The position numbers and the translations under genes are program-made. Shown piece by piece: positions 55,761 through 63,302 of a DNA stretch of 64,000 nt (positions within the stretch are counted from its first letter, which is position 1; each line of letters opens with the position of its first letter). Source of the DNA: Candidatus Endomicrobiellum basalitermitum (GTDB taxonomy: Bacteria > Elusimicrobiota > Endomicrobiia > Endomicrobiales > Endomicrobiaceae); NCBI GenBank assembly GCA_031282525.1, contig JAITDN010000003.1, forward strand, positions 248,001 to 312,000, read 5' to 3'. The notes beneath the pieces are model-generated. The model saw only the letters and a program-made list of their open reading frames with translations, was not told the origin of the DNA and made no database searches.

Positions 55761-55768
55761 CCCCCCCC
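55761..55768 (-). promoter_or_regulatory. G8 tract upstream of rubrerythrin
   Basis: Eight Gs on the minus strand within TAGGGGGGGGTAATT, centred about 15 nt before the ATG, at or just upstream of the ribosome-binding position. A TATAGT box lies just upstream of the run. Confidence 0.6.
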
Positions 55769-55936
55769 TAACTATAATTCAATTCATAACAATTCATTCT
55801 GAATAATTCCGTTATGCAATGTACAATGTAACAAATTCTAAATAAACTTTAAACCTATAACCTAAATATTTTCATCTTATTCTACTTTGTGCAACTGAAT
55901 AATTTGCGAAACCCTAATTATGATGTAAGGTCAAGG

Positions 55937-56383
55937 TTATCTCATTATATCAACTTCATTAAACCATTTCCCATGCAAGTTACAATTTTCTATAACTTGA
56001 ACTTTACCTTTCACACCATCTTTTAAATGTATAACAGCAACAGGATTTATATTAAATGTCAACATAACATTTTCTGCAAACTTATTATTAACATAAAAGG
56101 TTATTTCAGTTATGTAGTGTTCAGACAACATAGGATGAACAATCTCTCCAATTTTTACATGTACATCAAGGCATCCTGACATAGGAACTAAACCACATTC
56201 TTTAACTATTGTAAAAACAGGTGTATGTTTCTTTTCAGTTTCATTACTAATCTTTCCAATATCCAATATTTTATAAGCATCCTCTCTCATTTTAAACACA
56301 TTCTTCCCTTTGCAAACAGGGCACTTATCCTCACTTCCATCTAAAGAAATATAACCGCATATTCTACACACCAACCCTTTCAC
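55937..56383 (-). CDS. Superoxide reductase (desulfoferrodoxin type)
   Basis: Reduces superoxide to peroxide without making oxygen. The C-terminal iron centre ligands are all present: EKKHTPVF, HPMLSEHYI and CNLHGKW (four His and one Cys). The N-terminal 40 residues carry a rubredoxin-like zinc or iron knuckle (CRICGY...CPVCKG) in place of the short desulforedoxin domain. It starts with GTG after a strong AAGGAGG site. 148 residues. Its product peroxide is the substrate of the neighbouring rubrerythrin. Confidence 0.93.
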   Translation of the reverse strand: MKGLVCRICGYISLDGSEDKCPVCKGKNVFKMREDAYKILDIGKISNETEKKHTPVFTIVKECGLVPMSGCLDVHVKIGEIVHPMLSEHYITEITFYVNNKFAENVMLTFNINPVAVIHLKDGVKGKVQVIENCNLHGKWFNEVDIMR

Positions 56384-56500
56384 ATATCCTCCTTATTTAA
56401 CTACAAGATTTAGATCCTCAATGACACAATTACTCTCAAAAAACACAAAAATTTTCCTAACATATACAAATAATCCTTATATTTAAATCTTGTGTTGCAT

Positions 56501-56613
56501 TTAATTTTTTATCTTCAAAAAATTTATTCTATCAAGCTCTGCATCTGTAGGAGCAAAAAAAGAACTCCCAAAGACAATCACAATAATTTACGATAAAAGT
56601 AATGTCTTCTCAT
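56501..56613 (-). pseudogene. Broken start of a secreted protein gene
   Basis: A strong AGAGGAGG site precedes an ATG (MRRHYFYRKLL) that runs into TGA after 11 codons. One base over, the frame continues as VIVFGSSFFAPTDAELDRINFLKIKN and stops. Joined, the two make a classical signal peptide with a cleavage site after FFA. The mature part is nearly all gone. Remaining bases of the 56384-56857 gap show nothing else. Confidence 0.55.
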
Positions 56614-56857
56614 ATACTTAACCTCCTCTCTACTACTCTACTCATTAAGAATCAACGTAAAAGATATCCTTCTCACAGATAATCTTCGATCCTTTAAAAA
56701 AATGTAAAATAAAACACGTAATTATTACCGTGAAAATTTCTTCATTTCAGTCGACAGATAGTATTGCATAAACTTCTTTCTTTAACAAATTTACTAGCAG
56801 AAAATAAAATCTACTTTTAAATTAAAAAATATAATTAAATACATTCTTTACTACACC

Positions 56858-57076
56858 TTATAAACAAACTATCTTTTTTTGTACACTGCAAACAGGACAC
56901 TCACTATATTCTTCATATGCATATTCAGATTTACAAACAGGACACATCTTGATACCGTTATTTTTTCTACTAATATAACAAGGCGTACAGAACTCGGGAC
57001 TTAAACAGCCATTCTTTAACTCCGCTTCACAATGTGGACAGCAACAATTCTGACCATTAAATGTATTGTTCTTCAT
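56858..57076 (-). CDS. Cys-rich small protein (zinc-ribbon or rubredoxin-like)
   Basis: 72 residues with 13 cysteines, arranged as CCCPHC, FCTPC, MCPVC, ECPVC and a Cys near the C-terminus. The last two CPxC pairs (MCPVCKSEYAYEEYSECPVC) look like a zinc ribbon. An AAGGGA site precedes the ATG. No family is recognised. It sits between superoxide reductase and iscU, so a metal- or redox-related job is a reasonable guess, no more. Confidence 0.7.
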   Translation of the reverse strand: MKNNTFNGQNCCCPHCEAELKNGCLSPEFCTPCYISRKNNGIKMCPVCKSEYAYEEYSECPVCSVQKKIVCL

Positions 57077-57164
57077 ATTTTTTTCCCTTAACGCAAAACA
57101 ATTTACATCTAGTACGTGAAACTATAAATAATATCTCACAATGTAACTAAATAATGCGTCCTTT

Positions 57165-57539
57165 TTATAATTTTTTACTCTTATAGTTTTCAACAGCTTT
57201 ATGTAACGCATCCGCCCCTAAGTTAGAACAATGCATTTTATTCGGTGGAAGACCGCCTAAAGCTTTCGCAACATCCGCATTTGTAAGAGCCATTACTTCT
57301 TCAATTGTTTTACCAAAAGCCATCTCTGAAACTATAGAAGAAACAGCTATTGCTGCACCACATCCAAACGTCTTAAATTTTACATCTTCAATTTTATTAT
57401 TATTAACTTTTATATAAAAAGTCATCATATCGCCACATACGGGATTTCCTACTTCACCAATACCATCAGCACCCTTTATTTCTCCAACATTTCGTGGATT
57501 TGTAAAATGTTTCATAACCTTTTCTGAATAAAACGCCAT
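57165..57539 (-). CDS. iscU: Fe-S cluster scaffold IscU
   Basis: Scaffold on which 2Fe-2S clusters are built. The three cluster cysteines and the Asp are intact: GNPVCGDMM, TFGCGAA and KMHCSNL; LPPNK resembles the LPPVK site bound by HscA-type chaperones. Length is 124. A GGAGG site favours the ATG at 57539 (MAFYSEKVMKHF). It follows the IscS-like gene by 80 nt. The partner lacks its PLP lysine, so the sulfur source for this IscU is unclear. Confidence 0.95.
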   Translation of the reverse strand: MAFYSEKVMKHFTNPRNVGEIKGADGIGEVGNPVCGDMMTFYIKVNNNKIEDVKFKTFGCGAAIAVSSIVSEMAFGKTIEEVMALTNADVAKALGGLPPNKMHCSNLGADALHKAVENYKSKKL

Positions 57540-57618
57540 CAACATCCTCCAGTATAAAAACTTAACAATGAACCCAATAACTTAGAATATGCTTAAAAAT
57601 AATATAATAAAAATTTTC

Positions 57619-58872
57619 TTACAAATCACAATGACAATGTTCGTCAAAATTTGCCCCAAGTCCAGCAACTTTTTTTTTGCCGGTCTGCACAAAATATGAA
57701 TACAATGGTGACATATCCCTTAACCGTTTAACTATACTTGGAAATTCCTCTAGAACATATTCCATCTCTTTTTCTGTATTAAACTTTGATAAAGTGAACA
57801 CAATTGAACCCTGTCCAATCACAACATCCACATTTATAGCTCTTAGAACATGAGAAAGCTTGAGATCTTTACTAGCACACGCAGAACCGCTACCCACCAT
57901 AACGCCCTTAGCATCTAAAAGCAAAAATAGCGCCTCTCCCTCAATAAATTCTATTGAAAAATTCACATTGCCAGGTAAACGGTTTTCTTGAGCTTGGGGT
58001 CCATTTAAATAAATGCATTCAACTTTATTGAGAAGCCCACTAATGAGTCTATCACGCAACTTACAAATAAATCTACTTTTACTCACAAGTTCTTCTTTAG
58101 CTATTTCACAAGCTTTTCCAAAACCTACAATAGCTGGAATATTTTCAGTTCCTGAACGTTTAGAATTTTCCTGAACCCCACCATCTATTTGGGGAATAAT
58201 TTTTAAGCCTCTATTAATATACAAAGCAGCAGCACCTCTAGGTCCATGTATAGCTGAAGCTGAAAAAGTCAAAGTATCTACTCCCAAATCTTTAACATCA
58301 ACTGGAATTGTTCCGCAAGCACTGACTGCATCTGTATGAAAAACAACAAAATCACTAATATTTTGACTCTGTTTGACAATAGACACCAACTTCTTTATAT
58401 TTTGTATTGTACCGATTTCAGGATTAGCATATTGCACAGATACCAAAATAGTATCTTTTCGCAGCATTTCTTTTAATTTCAATTCGTTTATGTTACCCTT
58501 ATTATCAACAGGAACAGAGTCCACCTCAAAACCTTCTTTTTCAAGTCTTCTTACAGAGTTTAGAATTGAAAAATGTTCAATTGAAGAAACGATAATATGC
58601 CTACCATTGGCTTTTAAAGCCTCAGCAACTCCTTTTATTGCCAAATTATTTGACTCTGAGCCACACGAGGTAAAAATAATTTCTCCTGCATCTGCGTTAA
58701 TTAAACTCGCAACTTTGCACCTTGCAGATTCAAGAGCATCTTTAGAAATAGTTCCCAATGAATAAATACTTTGAGGGTTTCCGTAATATTCAATAAAAAA
58801 CGGTTTCATGCTATCAAATACTCTTTCGTCGAGTCTGGTATTTGACTGATTGTCCAGATATATTTGTTTCAT
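57619..58872 (-). CDS. IscS/NifS-like protein lacking the PLP lysine
   Basis: Cysteine desulfurase fold, 417 residues, full length and unbroken. The family block SGHKIxGPKG reads SASAIHGPRG, so the lysine that binds PLP is Ala (about 207) and the His before it is Ser. The Asn before EIG is Pro (ANPEIG, about 151) and the Gln of DAxQ is Ser (DAVSA, about 184). Kept are the His that stacks on PLP (SIEH, 100), the Asp (181), the sulfur-carrying Cys loop GSACAS (332) and an HCHC-containing tail. A normal desulfurase reaction looks impossible. A role as a structural or cysteine-donating partner of IscU is inferred. It overlaps nothing and starts 11 nt after rubredoxin. Confidence 0.88.
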   Translation of the reverse strand: MKQIYLDNQSNTRLDERVFDSMKPFFIEYYGNPQSIYSLGTISKDALESARCKVASLINADAGEIIFTSCGSESNNLAIKGVAEALKANGRHIIVSSIEHFSILNSVRRLEKEGFEVDSVPVDNKGNINELKLKEMLRKDTILVSVQYANPEIGTIQNIKKLVSIVKQSQNISDFVVFHTDAVSACGTIPVDVKDLGVDTLTFSASAIHGPRGAAALYINRGLKIIPQIDGGVQENSKRSGTENIPAIVGFGKACEIAKEELVSKSRFICKLRDRLISGLLNKVECIYLNGPQAQENRLPGNVNFSIEFIEGEALFLLLDAKGVMVGSGSACASKDLKLSHVLRAINVDVVIGQGSIVFTLSKFNTEKEMEYVLEEFPSIVKRLRDMSPLYSYFVQTGKKKVAGLGANFDEHCHCDL

Positions 58873-58883
58873 AAATTCATCCA

Positions 58884-59042
58884 TCACTCTTTTTTAAAAT
58901 CTTCTTTAGGAACACCGCACAGCGGACATACCCAATCATCAGGAAGCTGTTCAAAGGAAGTTTCGGGAGCAATTCCGTTATCAGGAATACCTAAATTCAC
59001 ATCATAAATATAACCACACACTGAACATTTCCATTTTTCCAT
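58884..59042 (-). CDS. Rubredoxin
   Basis: 52 residues, too short for the ORF track: [14 protein letters not shown], the acidic PDNGIAPET loop, then [13 protein letters not shown]. The two CxxCG pairs bind one iron. It carries electrons, probably to rubrerythrin and superoxide reductase. It is first in a rubredoxin, IscS-like, IscU operon. The ribosome site is a G9 run 1 nt before the ATG. Confidence 0.95.
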   Translation of the reverse strand: MEKWKCSVCGYIYDVNLGIPDNGIAPETSFEQLPDDWVCPLCGVPKEDFKKE

Positions 59043-59043
59043 A

Positions 59044-59052
59044 CCCCCCCCC
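59044..59052 (-). promoter_or_regulatory. G9 tract at the rubredoxin ribosome site
   Basis: Nine Gs on the minus strand (GTGTGAGGGGGGGGGT) directly before the ATG. The GAGG at its 5' edge can act as a Shine-Dalgarno, so a change in run length would change its distance to the start codon. Confidence 0.7.
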
Positions 59053-59089
59053 TCACACCATCATTATTAATTTTCTTTATAATAATAAG

Positions 59090-59118
59090 ATTATCTATAT
59101 TTATAACTTTTTTTGCAA
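59090..59118 (-). promoter_or_regulatory. Promoter of the rubredoxin-iscS-iscU operon
   Basis: Minus strand -35 TTGCAA, 17-nt spacer, -10 GATAAT, about 48 nt before the rubredoxin ATG. No repressor palindrome (for example IscR- or PerR-like) is evident. Confidence 0.6.
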
Positions 59119-59555
59119 CAGATTTTTATAATAGAAGTGAAGGTTTAAATAAACGAGGCAAAGATTGAAAAAACATACTATTATGTTAATTTCTATACAT
59201 ACTTTACATAATTCCTTTCATTAATAACAGAAAGAAAATTTAAAAATAAACCAAGACAATTTTCTAACACAAATTCAGGTTATGCTTATCTAATTGCAAT
59301 ATGATTTTTATCTATAGTAACAAAAAACATCTCATTTTTTCAACAGAAACAACCTTATTCTTCTTTTGATTAATTTATTAATCATTATAAAATATATATT
59401 TAGATTCTAAACCAAGTTAAATCATGTTATAAAAAAATATAAAATTACTAAAAAACAAACTTTACTTAAGCCGAAATTCATAAAGCTTTAAAACTTGAAA
59501 CATCTAGAACGAAACAACCTTTGTTATAGTAATCACACATTCTCACAAGTATTAT
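59119..59555. other. Spacer upstream of the rubredoxin operon
   Basis: Roughly 440 nt of AT-rich sequence in which I see no gene, RNA or recognisable remnant on either strand. Confidence 0.5.
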
Positions 59556-59870
59556 TTACTCTTTATCATCATAATCAATAGAATCGTCACTGATTTCCGA
59601 TTTAAGAGAAATCATAATACCGTAGTCTAACTTTCTGGTAACAAAATTATAAACCCACACTACAACAATACTAGAAAGCGTCATAAAAACGATAAAAATC
59701 AATGCGAAACTAAGAGATGATAAAAATCTTAAATTAAAATCAAGATTTGTAGTCAGACTATTAAACAAAAATAATACAGCCCCTAATATAATACCAGAAA
59801 TTGTAAAAATGATAGGAAATACCTTAACAATTGAAGAAATTTGTATCTTTTTTATGTTGTAAAGCGACAT
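59556..59870 (-). CDS. Small two-helix membrane protein (DUF3566-like)
   Basis: 104 residues with two strong membrane segments (about 16-37 and 49-75). The start SLYNIKKIQISSIVKVFPIIF and the end of the second helix, VYNFVTRKLDYGI, follow the pattern of small bacterial membrane proteins related to DUF3566 (YxIKKID...SVAKI and YNxxAxxxGGI). The C-terminus is acidic (DSIDYDDKE). Function unknown. Downstream of fba, from which a hairpin at 59925-59952 separates it. Confidence 0.6.
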   Translation of the reverse strand: MSLYNIKKIQISSIVKVFPIIFTISGIILGAVLFLFNSLTTNLDFNLRFLSSLSFALIFIVFMTLSSIVVVWVYNFVTRKLDYGIMISLKSEISDDSIDYDDKE

Positions 59871-59924
59871 TTAAAGGTTCACCTTAATTTCTAATTTATG
59901 TAATGATAAACACAACACTTTTTA

Positions 59925-59952
59925 TTCTCTCTCTTTTTTAAAATAGAGAGAA
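59925..59952 (-). other. Hairpin between fba and the small membrane protein gene
   Basis: An 8-bp perfect inverted repeat TTCTCTCT/AGAGAGAA with an AT loop, on the fba downstream side. On the minus strand it is followed by TAAAAAG, not a T run, so it is more likely an mRNA-stabilising hairpin than a terminator. Confidence 0.45.
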
Positions 59953-59991
59953 CAGCATAGTTTTTTATCTATATTGAGTTGAGATTACTGT

Positions 59992-60987
59992 TTAGTTAAG
60001 CACGTACTGCTTCTTCATATCTTCAAGAGAGATAGGGCAATAGTCTTTAGCATGCCAGGAAGTTCCAAAATCTCTCATTTTCTTAATGATAAGATTTGTA
60101 AGAGCAGTTCTCGCAGGCCCCAAATAATCTCTTGGATCAAATTTTTCAGGCGTTTCCGTAAAAACTTTTCTTATAGCAACTGTAATAGCAAGTCTTCCAT
60201 CGGTATCAACATTTATTTTTGAAACTCCAAGTTTAATCGCCTCCTGAAGACTTGAAATAGGCACACCTTTTGCACCCGGCATTTTCCCGCCGTATTTATT
60301 CAACTCGTCAGTCAATTCTTTAGGAACTGACGATGCCCCATGCAACACAATAGGAATATCTATCAACGACCTTATTTCTTTCAACACATCAAAAGCAAGA
60401 TTGACGCTACCTTTAAATTTATATGCTCCATGCGAAGTTCCTATTGCAATAGCTAGTGAGTCGATGCCTGTTTCAGATACAAATCTTTCTGCTTCTTTAG
60501 GATCCGTCAAATGCATTTTGCCAGAACCTACTCCATCTTCTATACCACCAAGAGTTCCAATCTCAGCTTCCACTGAAACACCTCTTGCATGCGCATATTC
60601 TACAACTGAAGAGGTTACTTTAACGTTATAGTCATAGGTGGAAGACGTTTTACCATCCTCTAGCAAAGAGCCATCTATCATAACTGATGAAAATCCAAGA
60701 TTTATTGCTTTAACAATTGATTCCAAGGAGTTACCGTGATCTAAATGCATTGCAACAGGAATATCTGGATTTTCAACAATGGCAGCTTTCATCAAATAAC
60801 TTAAATATGTGAAATTAGAATATTTTAAGGCTCCTCTACTTGCCTGTATTATCACAGGAGATTGTGTTTCTTTGGCAGCGGCCATAATCGCTTGCATTTG
60901 CTCCATATTATTAACATTATAAGCACCAACGCCGTAACCCTTTTTTTTTGCTTCTTCTAAAATTTGCTTTGTTGATACCAATGCCAT
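59992..60987 (-). CDS. fba: Fructose-bisphosphate aldolase, class II
   Basis: Zinc aldolase of glycolysis and gluconeogenesis. GVGAYNVNNMEQ, MHLDHG (metal His), EIGTLGGIED, IAIGTSHGAYK and VLHGASSV (metal His residues and phosphate site) are intact. Length 331 is typical of the class IIB type. A GGAGGAAA ribosome site precedes the ATG. It follows accA by 27 nt. Confidence 0.97.
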   Translation of the reverse strand: MALVSTKQILEEAKKKGYGVGAYNVNNMEQMQAIMAAAKETQSPVIIQASRGALKYSNFTYLSYLMKAAIVENPDIPVAMHLDHGNSLESIVKAINLGFSSVMIDGSLLEDGKTSSTYDYNVKVTSSVVEYAHARGVSVEAEIGTLGGIEDGVGSGKMHLTDPKEAERFVSETGIDSLAIAIGTSHGAYKFKGSVNLAFDVLKEIRSLIDIPIVLHGASSVPKELTDELNKYGGKMPGAKGVPISSLQEAIKLGVSKINVDTDGRLAITVAIRKVFTETPEKFDPRDYLGPARTALTNLIIKKMRDFGTSWHAKDYCPISLEDMKKQYVLN

Positions 60988-61014
60988 TTATTTCCTCCAT
61001 ATTTATTTTAAGTA

Positions 61015-62028
61015 TTAGCACGCCTTAGACTTTTTATTAGACTCATTACGACTAGCTTTATAACTTTCTTTAACATCTTCTTTATAAATACCTATATTTC
61101 TAAATTTTGAATATCTTTCATATACAATTTCTTTAGAGCTCTTAGATTTGTAATAACGCAAATACTTATTTAGGACAGTTTTTATAGCCGTTGCGGTTCT
61201 TGGCGGATCATAATGAGCTCCACCTAACGGCTCTTTTATAATCTCATCTATAACATTTAAATTCATCAAGTCTTTAGCTGTTATTTTCATGGCTTTTGCA
61301 GCCTCAGGAGCTTTAGAGCTGTCTCTGAAAAGTATAGCCGCACAACCCTCTGGAGAAATAACAGAATAATAAGCGTTTTCAAGACACAAAATTTTATTTG
61401 ACACTCCTATTCCTAAAGCTCCACCAGAACCACCTTCGCTAATGACAACCGTTATAATAGGAACTTTTAAGTTTGACATATCTCTTAAATTTCTTGCAAT
61501 AGCCTCAGCCTGACCTCTTTCTTCAGCTGCAATGCCGGGATATGCGCCAGACGTATCTATAAAAGTTATTATAGGTTTATTAAATTTCTCAGCAAGATTC
61601 ATTACTCGTAATGCTTTTCTATAACCTTCTGGATGCGCCATACCGAAATTCCTACTTATATTTTCTTCAAGAGTTCTCCCTTTTTGATGACCGATAACAA
61701 CAACTGATTCGCCGTCAATTATAGCAATACCGCATAAAATTGCCTGATCATCACCGAAGACTCTGTCGCCACGAAGTTCTAAAAAATCCTTAAAAATAAG
61801 CCTAACATAATCTGAAAAGTAAGGTCTTTTCGGATGCCTAGCTATTTGCATTCTCTGCCAAGGCGTTAGAGAAGCATAAATTTTCTGCTTTAGTTCATCT
61901 CTCGTTTTTTCAAGATCTTCAACCTGCTCGGATAAATCTATATCACTACTTTCAGAGGATTTTTTTAAATCGTCAATTCTTTTATTGAGTTCAACAATAG
62001 GCTGCTCAAAATCAAAGGATTTTTCCAT
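61015..62028 (-). CDS. accA: Acetyl-CoA carboxylase carboxyltransferase, alpha subunit
   Basis: Half of the carboxyltransferase that makes malonyl-CoA for fatty acids. It has the [13 protein letters not shown] and RGDRVFGDD start of the crotonase-like core, [12 protein letters not shown], and the [18 protein letters not shown] block. Length 337 is a little longer than usual because of a charged tail ([12 protein letters not shown]). Between an outer-membrane-type gene and fba. accD, accB and accC are not in the window. Confidence 0.96.
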   Translation of the reverse strand: MEKSFDFEQPIVELNKRIDDLKKSSESSDIDLSEQVEDLEKTRDELKQKIYASLTPWQRMQIARHPKRPYFSDYVRLIFKDFLELRGDRVFGDDQAILCGIAIIDGESVVVIGHQKGRTLEENISRNFGMAHPEGYRKALRVMNLAEKFNKPIITFIDTSGAYPGIAAEERGQAEAIARNLRDMSNLKVPIITVVISEGGSGGALGIGVSNKILCLENAYYSVISPEGCAAILFRDSSKAPEAAKAMKITAKDLMNLNVIDEIIKEPLGGAHYDPPRTATAIKTVLNKYLRYYKSKSSKEIVYERYSKFRNIGIYKEDVKESYKASRNESNKKSKAC

Positions 62029-62038
62029 ACATCCTCAC

Positions 62039-62746
62039 TTAAAATTTAATAGTATAACCCATCTTAAATATTCTCTCATTAAAAAATCTATTATTAGTTT
62101 TACCAGAACCATTTTTCCAAAAGCAACAATCTCTAATAACACAGTCTATACTTAAACACTCATTTAAGGCAAATCTAAAACCAAGATTAAGTCTCGCATT
62201 TGGTAAATAACTTATGTTGTCATATTCTGCCATAAAATACACTATTTCTCTATGTAAAGGAATTACTGAATTTATAAACCAATGAACTTTATTGTTAAAA
62301 TTAACACCAATATTAATCATTAAATTTTCAATAAAAAATTCCCTGCCTATAACAAAATAAAATCCACGTTCTCTCTGTAAATAATTTCTTCCATCAGAAA
62401 AACAACCCTGACAATCATAACCTACTGCTATCCCAGGATAATCCATATTTCCATCGTAAGCTTTGAATTTAACTTGCAAAGCCGGAATTGCAATCTTTAA
62501 TTTATCACTATTTTTTCCAATAAATCTAGACAATTCCCAAGACAAACCTACATTAAGACACTTAAAAATACCAAAATTAGCTCTAGAAAGAAGATTACCA
62601 CCTGAAAAAAATTTAAGTCCAAAATCACAAAAATCATAATCCAACATATCTACAGTAGGCGTATCTATCACATAGCCTTTATTTGCAAACGACAAAGAAC
62701 TGAGACTGAAAATCACTATTAATAAACTCAAAATTTTTCTTAACAT
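62039..62746 (-). CDS. Secreted, probably outer-membrane beta-barrel protein
   Basis: A signal peptide (MLRKILSLLIVIFSLSSLSFA) is followed by about 215 residues of alternating polar and hydrophobic strands ending in GYTIKF, an aromatic C-terminus as in many barrels. GLKFFSGGNLLSRANFGIFK, PGIAVGYDCQGC and NARLNLGFRFAL resemble YjbH-like and similar uncharacterised barrel families. The track opens at TTG; the ATG at 62746 begins the signal peptide. It sits 10 nt before accA. Exact role unknown; it supports a double-membrane cell. Confidence 0.7.
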   Translation of the reverse strand: MLRKILSLLIVIFSLSSLSFANKGYVIDTPTVDMLDYDFCDFGLKFFSGGNLLSRANFGIFKCLNVGLSWELSRFIGKNSDKLKIAIPALQVKFKAYDGNMDYPGIAVGYDCQGCFSDGRNYLQRERGFYFVIGREFFIENLMINIGVNFNNKVHWFINSVIPLHREIVYFMAEYDNISYLPNARLNLGFRFALNECLSIDCVIRDCCFWKNGSGKTNNRFFNERIFKMGYTIKF

Positions 62747-62759
62747 ATTTATTCTCAAA

Positions 62760-63290
62760 CATTAAAGAAACAAAATATACTAACGCAACAAAATTTCATT
62801 ACAGTATCATTTATTAATATCTTACCTACAATTTCAATAAGCGTCAAATTATTCGCATCAAAATAAATATCACAACTAACATAGGAATTCACATCTAAGA
62901 CTCTGCTTATTTCTTTTAGAGAACTTCTATACTTGAGAAGAGGCTTATTAAGTCTAACTTTTTATCACCTTTGCGGAAGCATAAAAGATTAATTAATACA
63001 CCCCCATTTTTTTCTCAAAAATACAATATTTTCATAACTACACAACCACAGAAATTACAACAGAATCCTTTTCTGAAACTTCTTTTATAACTTCACCTTT
63101 AAGTCGTCTAAAACTGGTCTCTATAAATTTTTAAAAATATCAAATAGTGATAGATTAGACTGATTTTCCTATATTAAAGCATTCGTATCAAAAAAACTGC
63201 GATCTAATTTTTTGATATAACCTATCCAATTTTTGATTTCCTTCCCCCACTCTATCATAAAACTAGCAAACATCGATTCATTATAGCACT
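62760..63290 (-). pseudogene. aroK: Shikimate kinase, broken
   Basis: Shikimate kinase pieces appear in order in shifting frames: GYIKKLDRSFFDTNALI, an in-frame TAG, ENQSNLSLFDIFKN, a shift, RRLKGEVIKEVSEKDSVVIS, a damaged GGG loop, GVLINL, then LNKPLLKYRSSLKEISRVLD and IYFDANNLTLIEIVGKIL. The P-loop region has lost its GxGKS (WGKE remains). At least two shifts and two stops break it. It would phosphorylate shikimate in aromatic amino acid synthesis. It directly follows broken aroC, so the pair decayed together. Confidence 0.8.
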
Positions 63291-63302
63291 TTTAATCACT
63301 CC

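Noticed and set aside
59925-59952. Hairpin after fba as an intrinsic terminator
   Set aside because: No T run follows on the minus strand.
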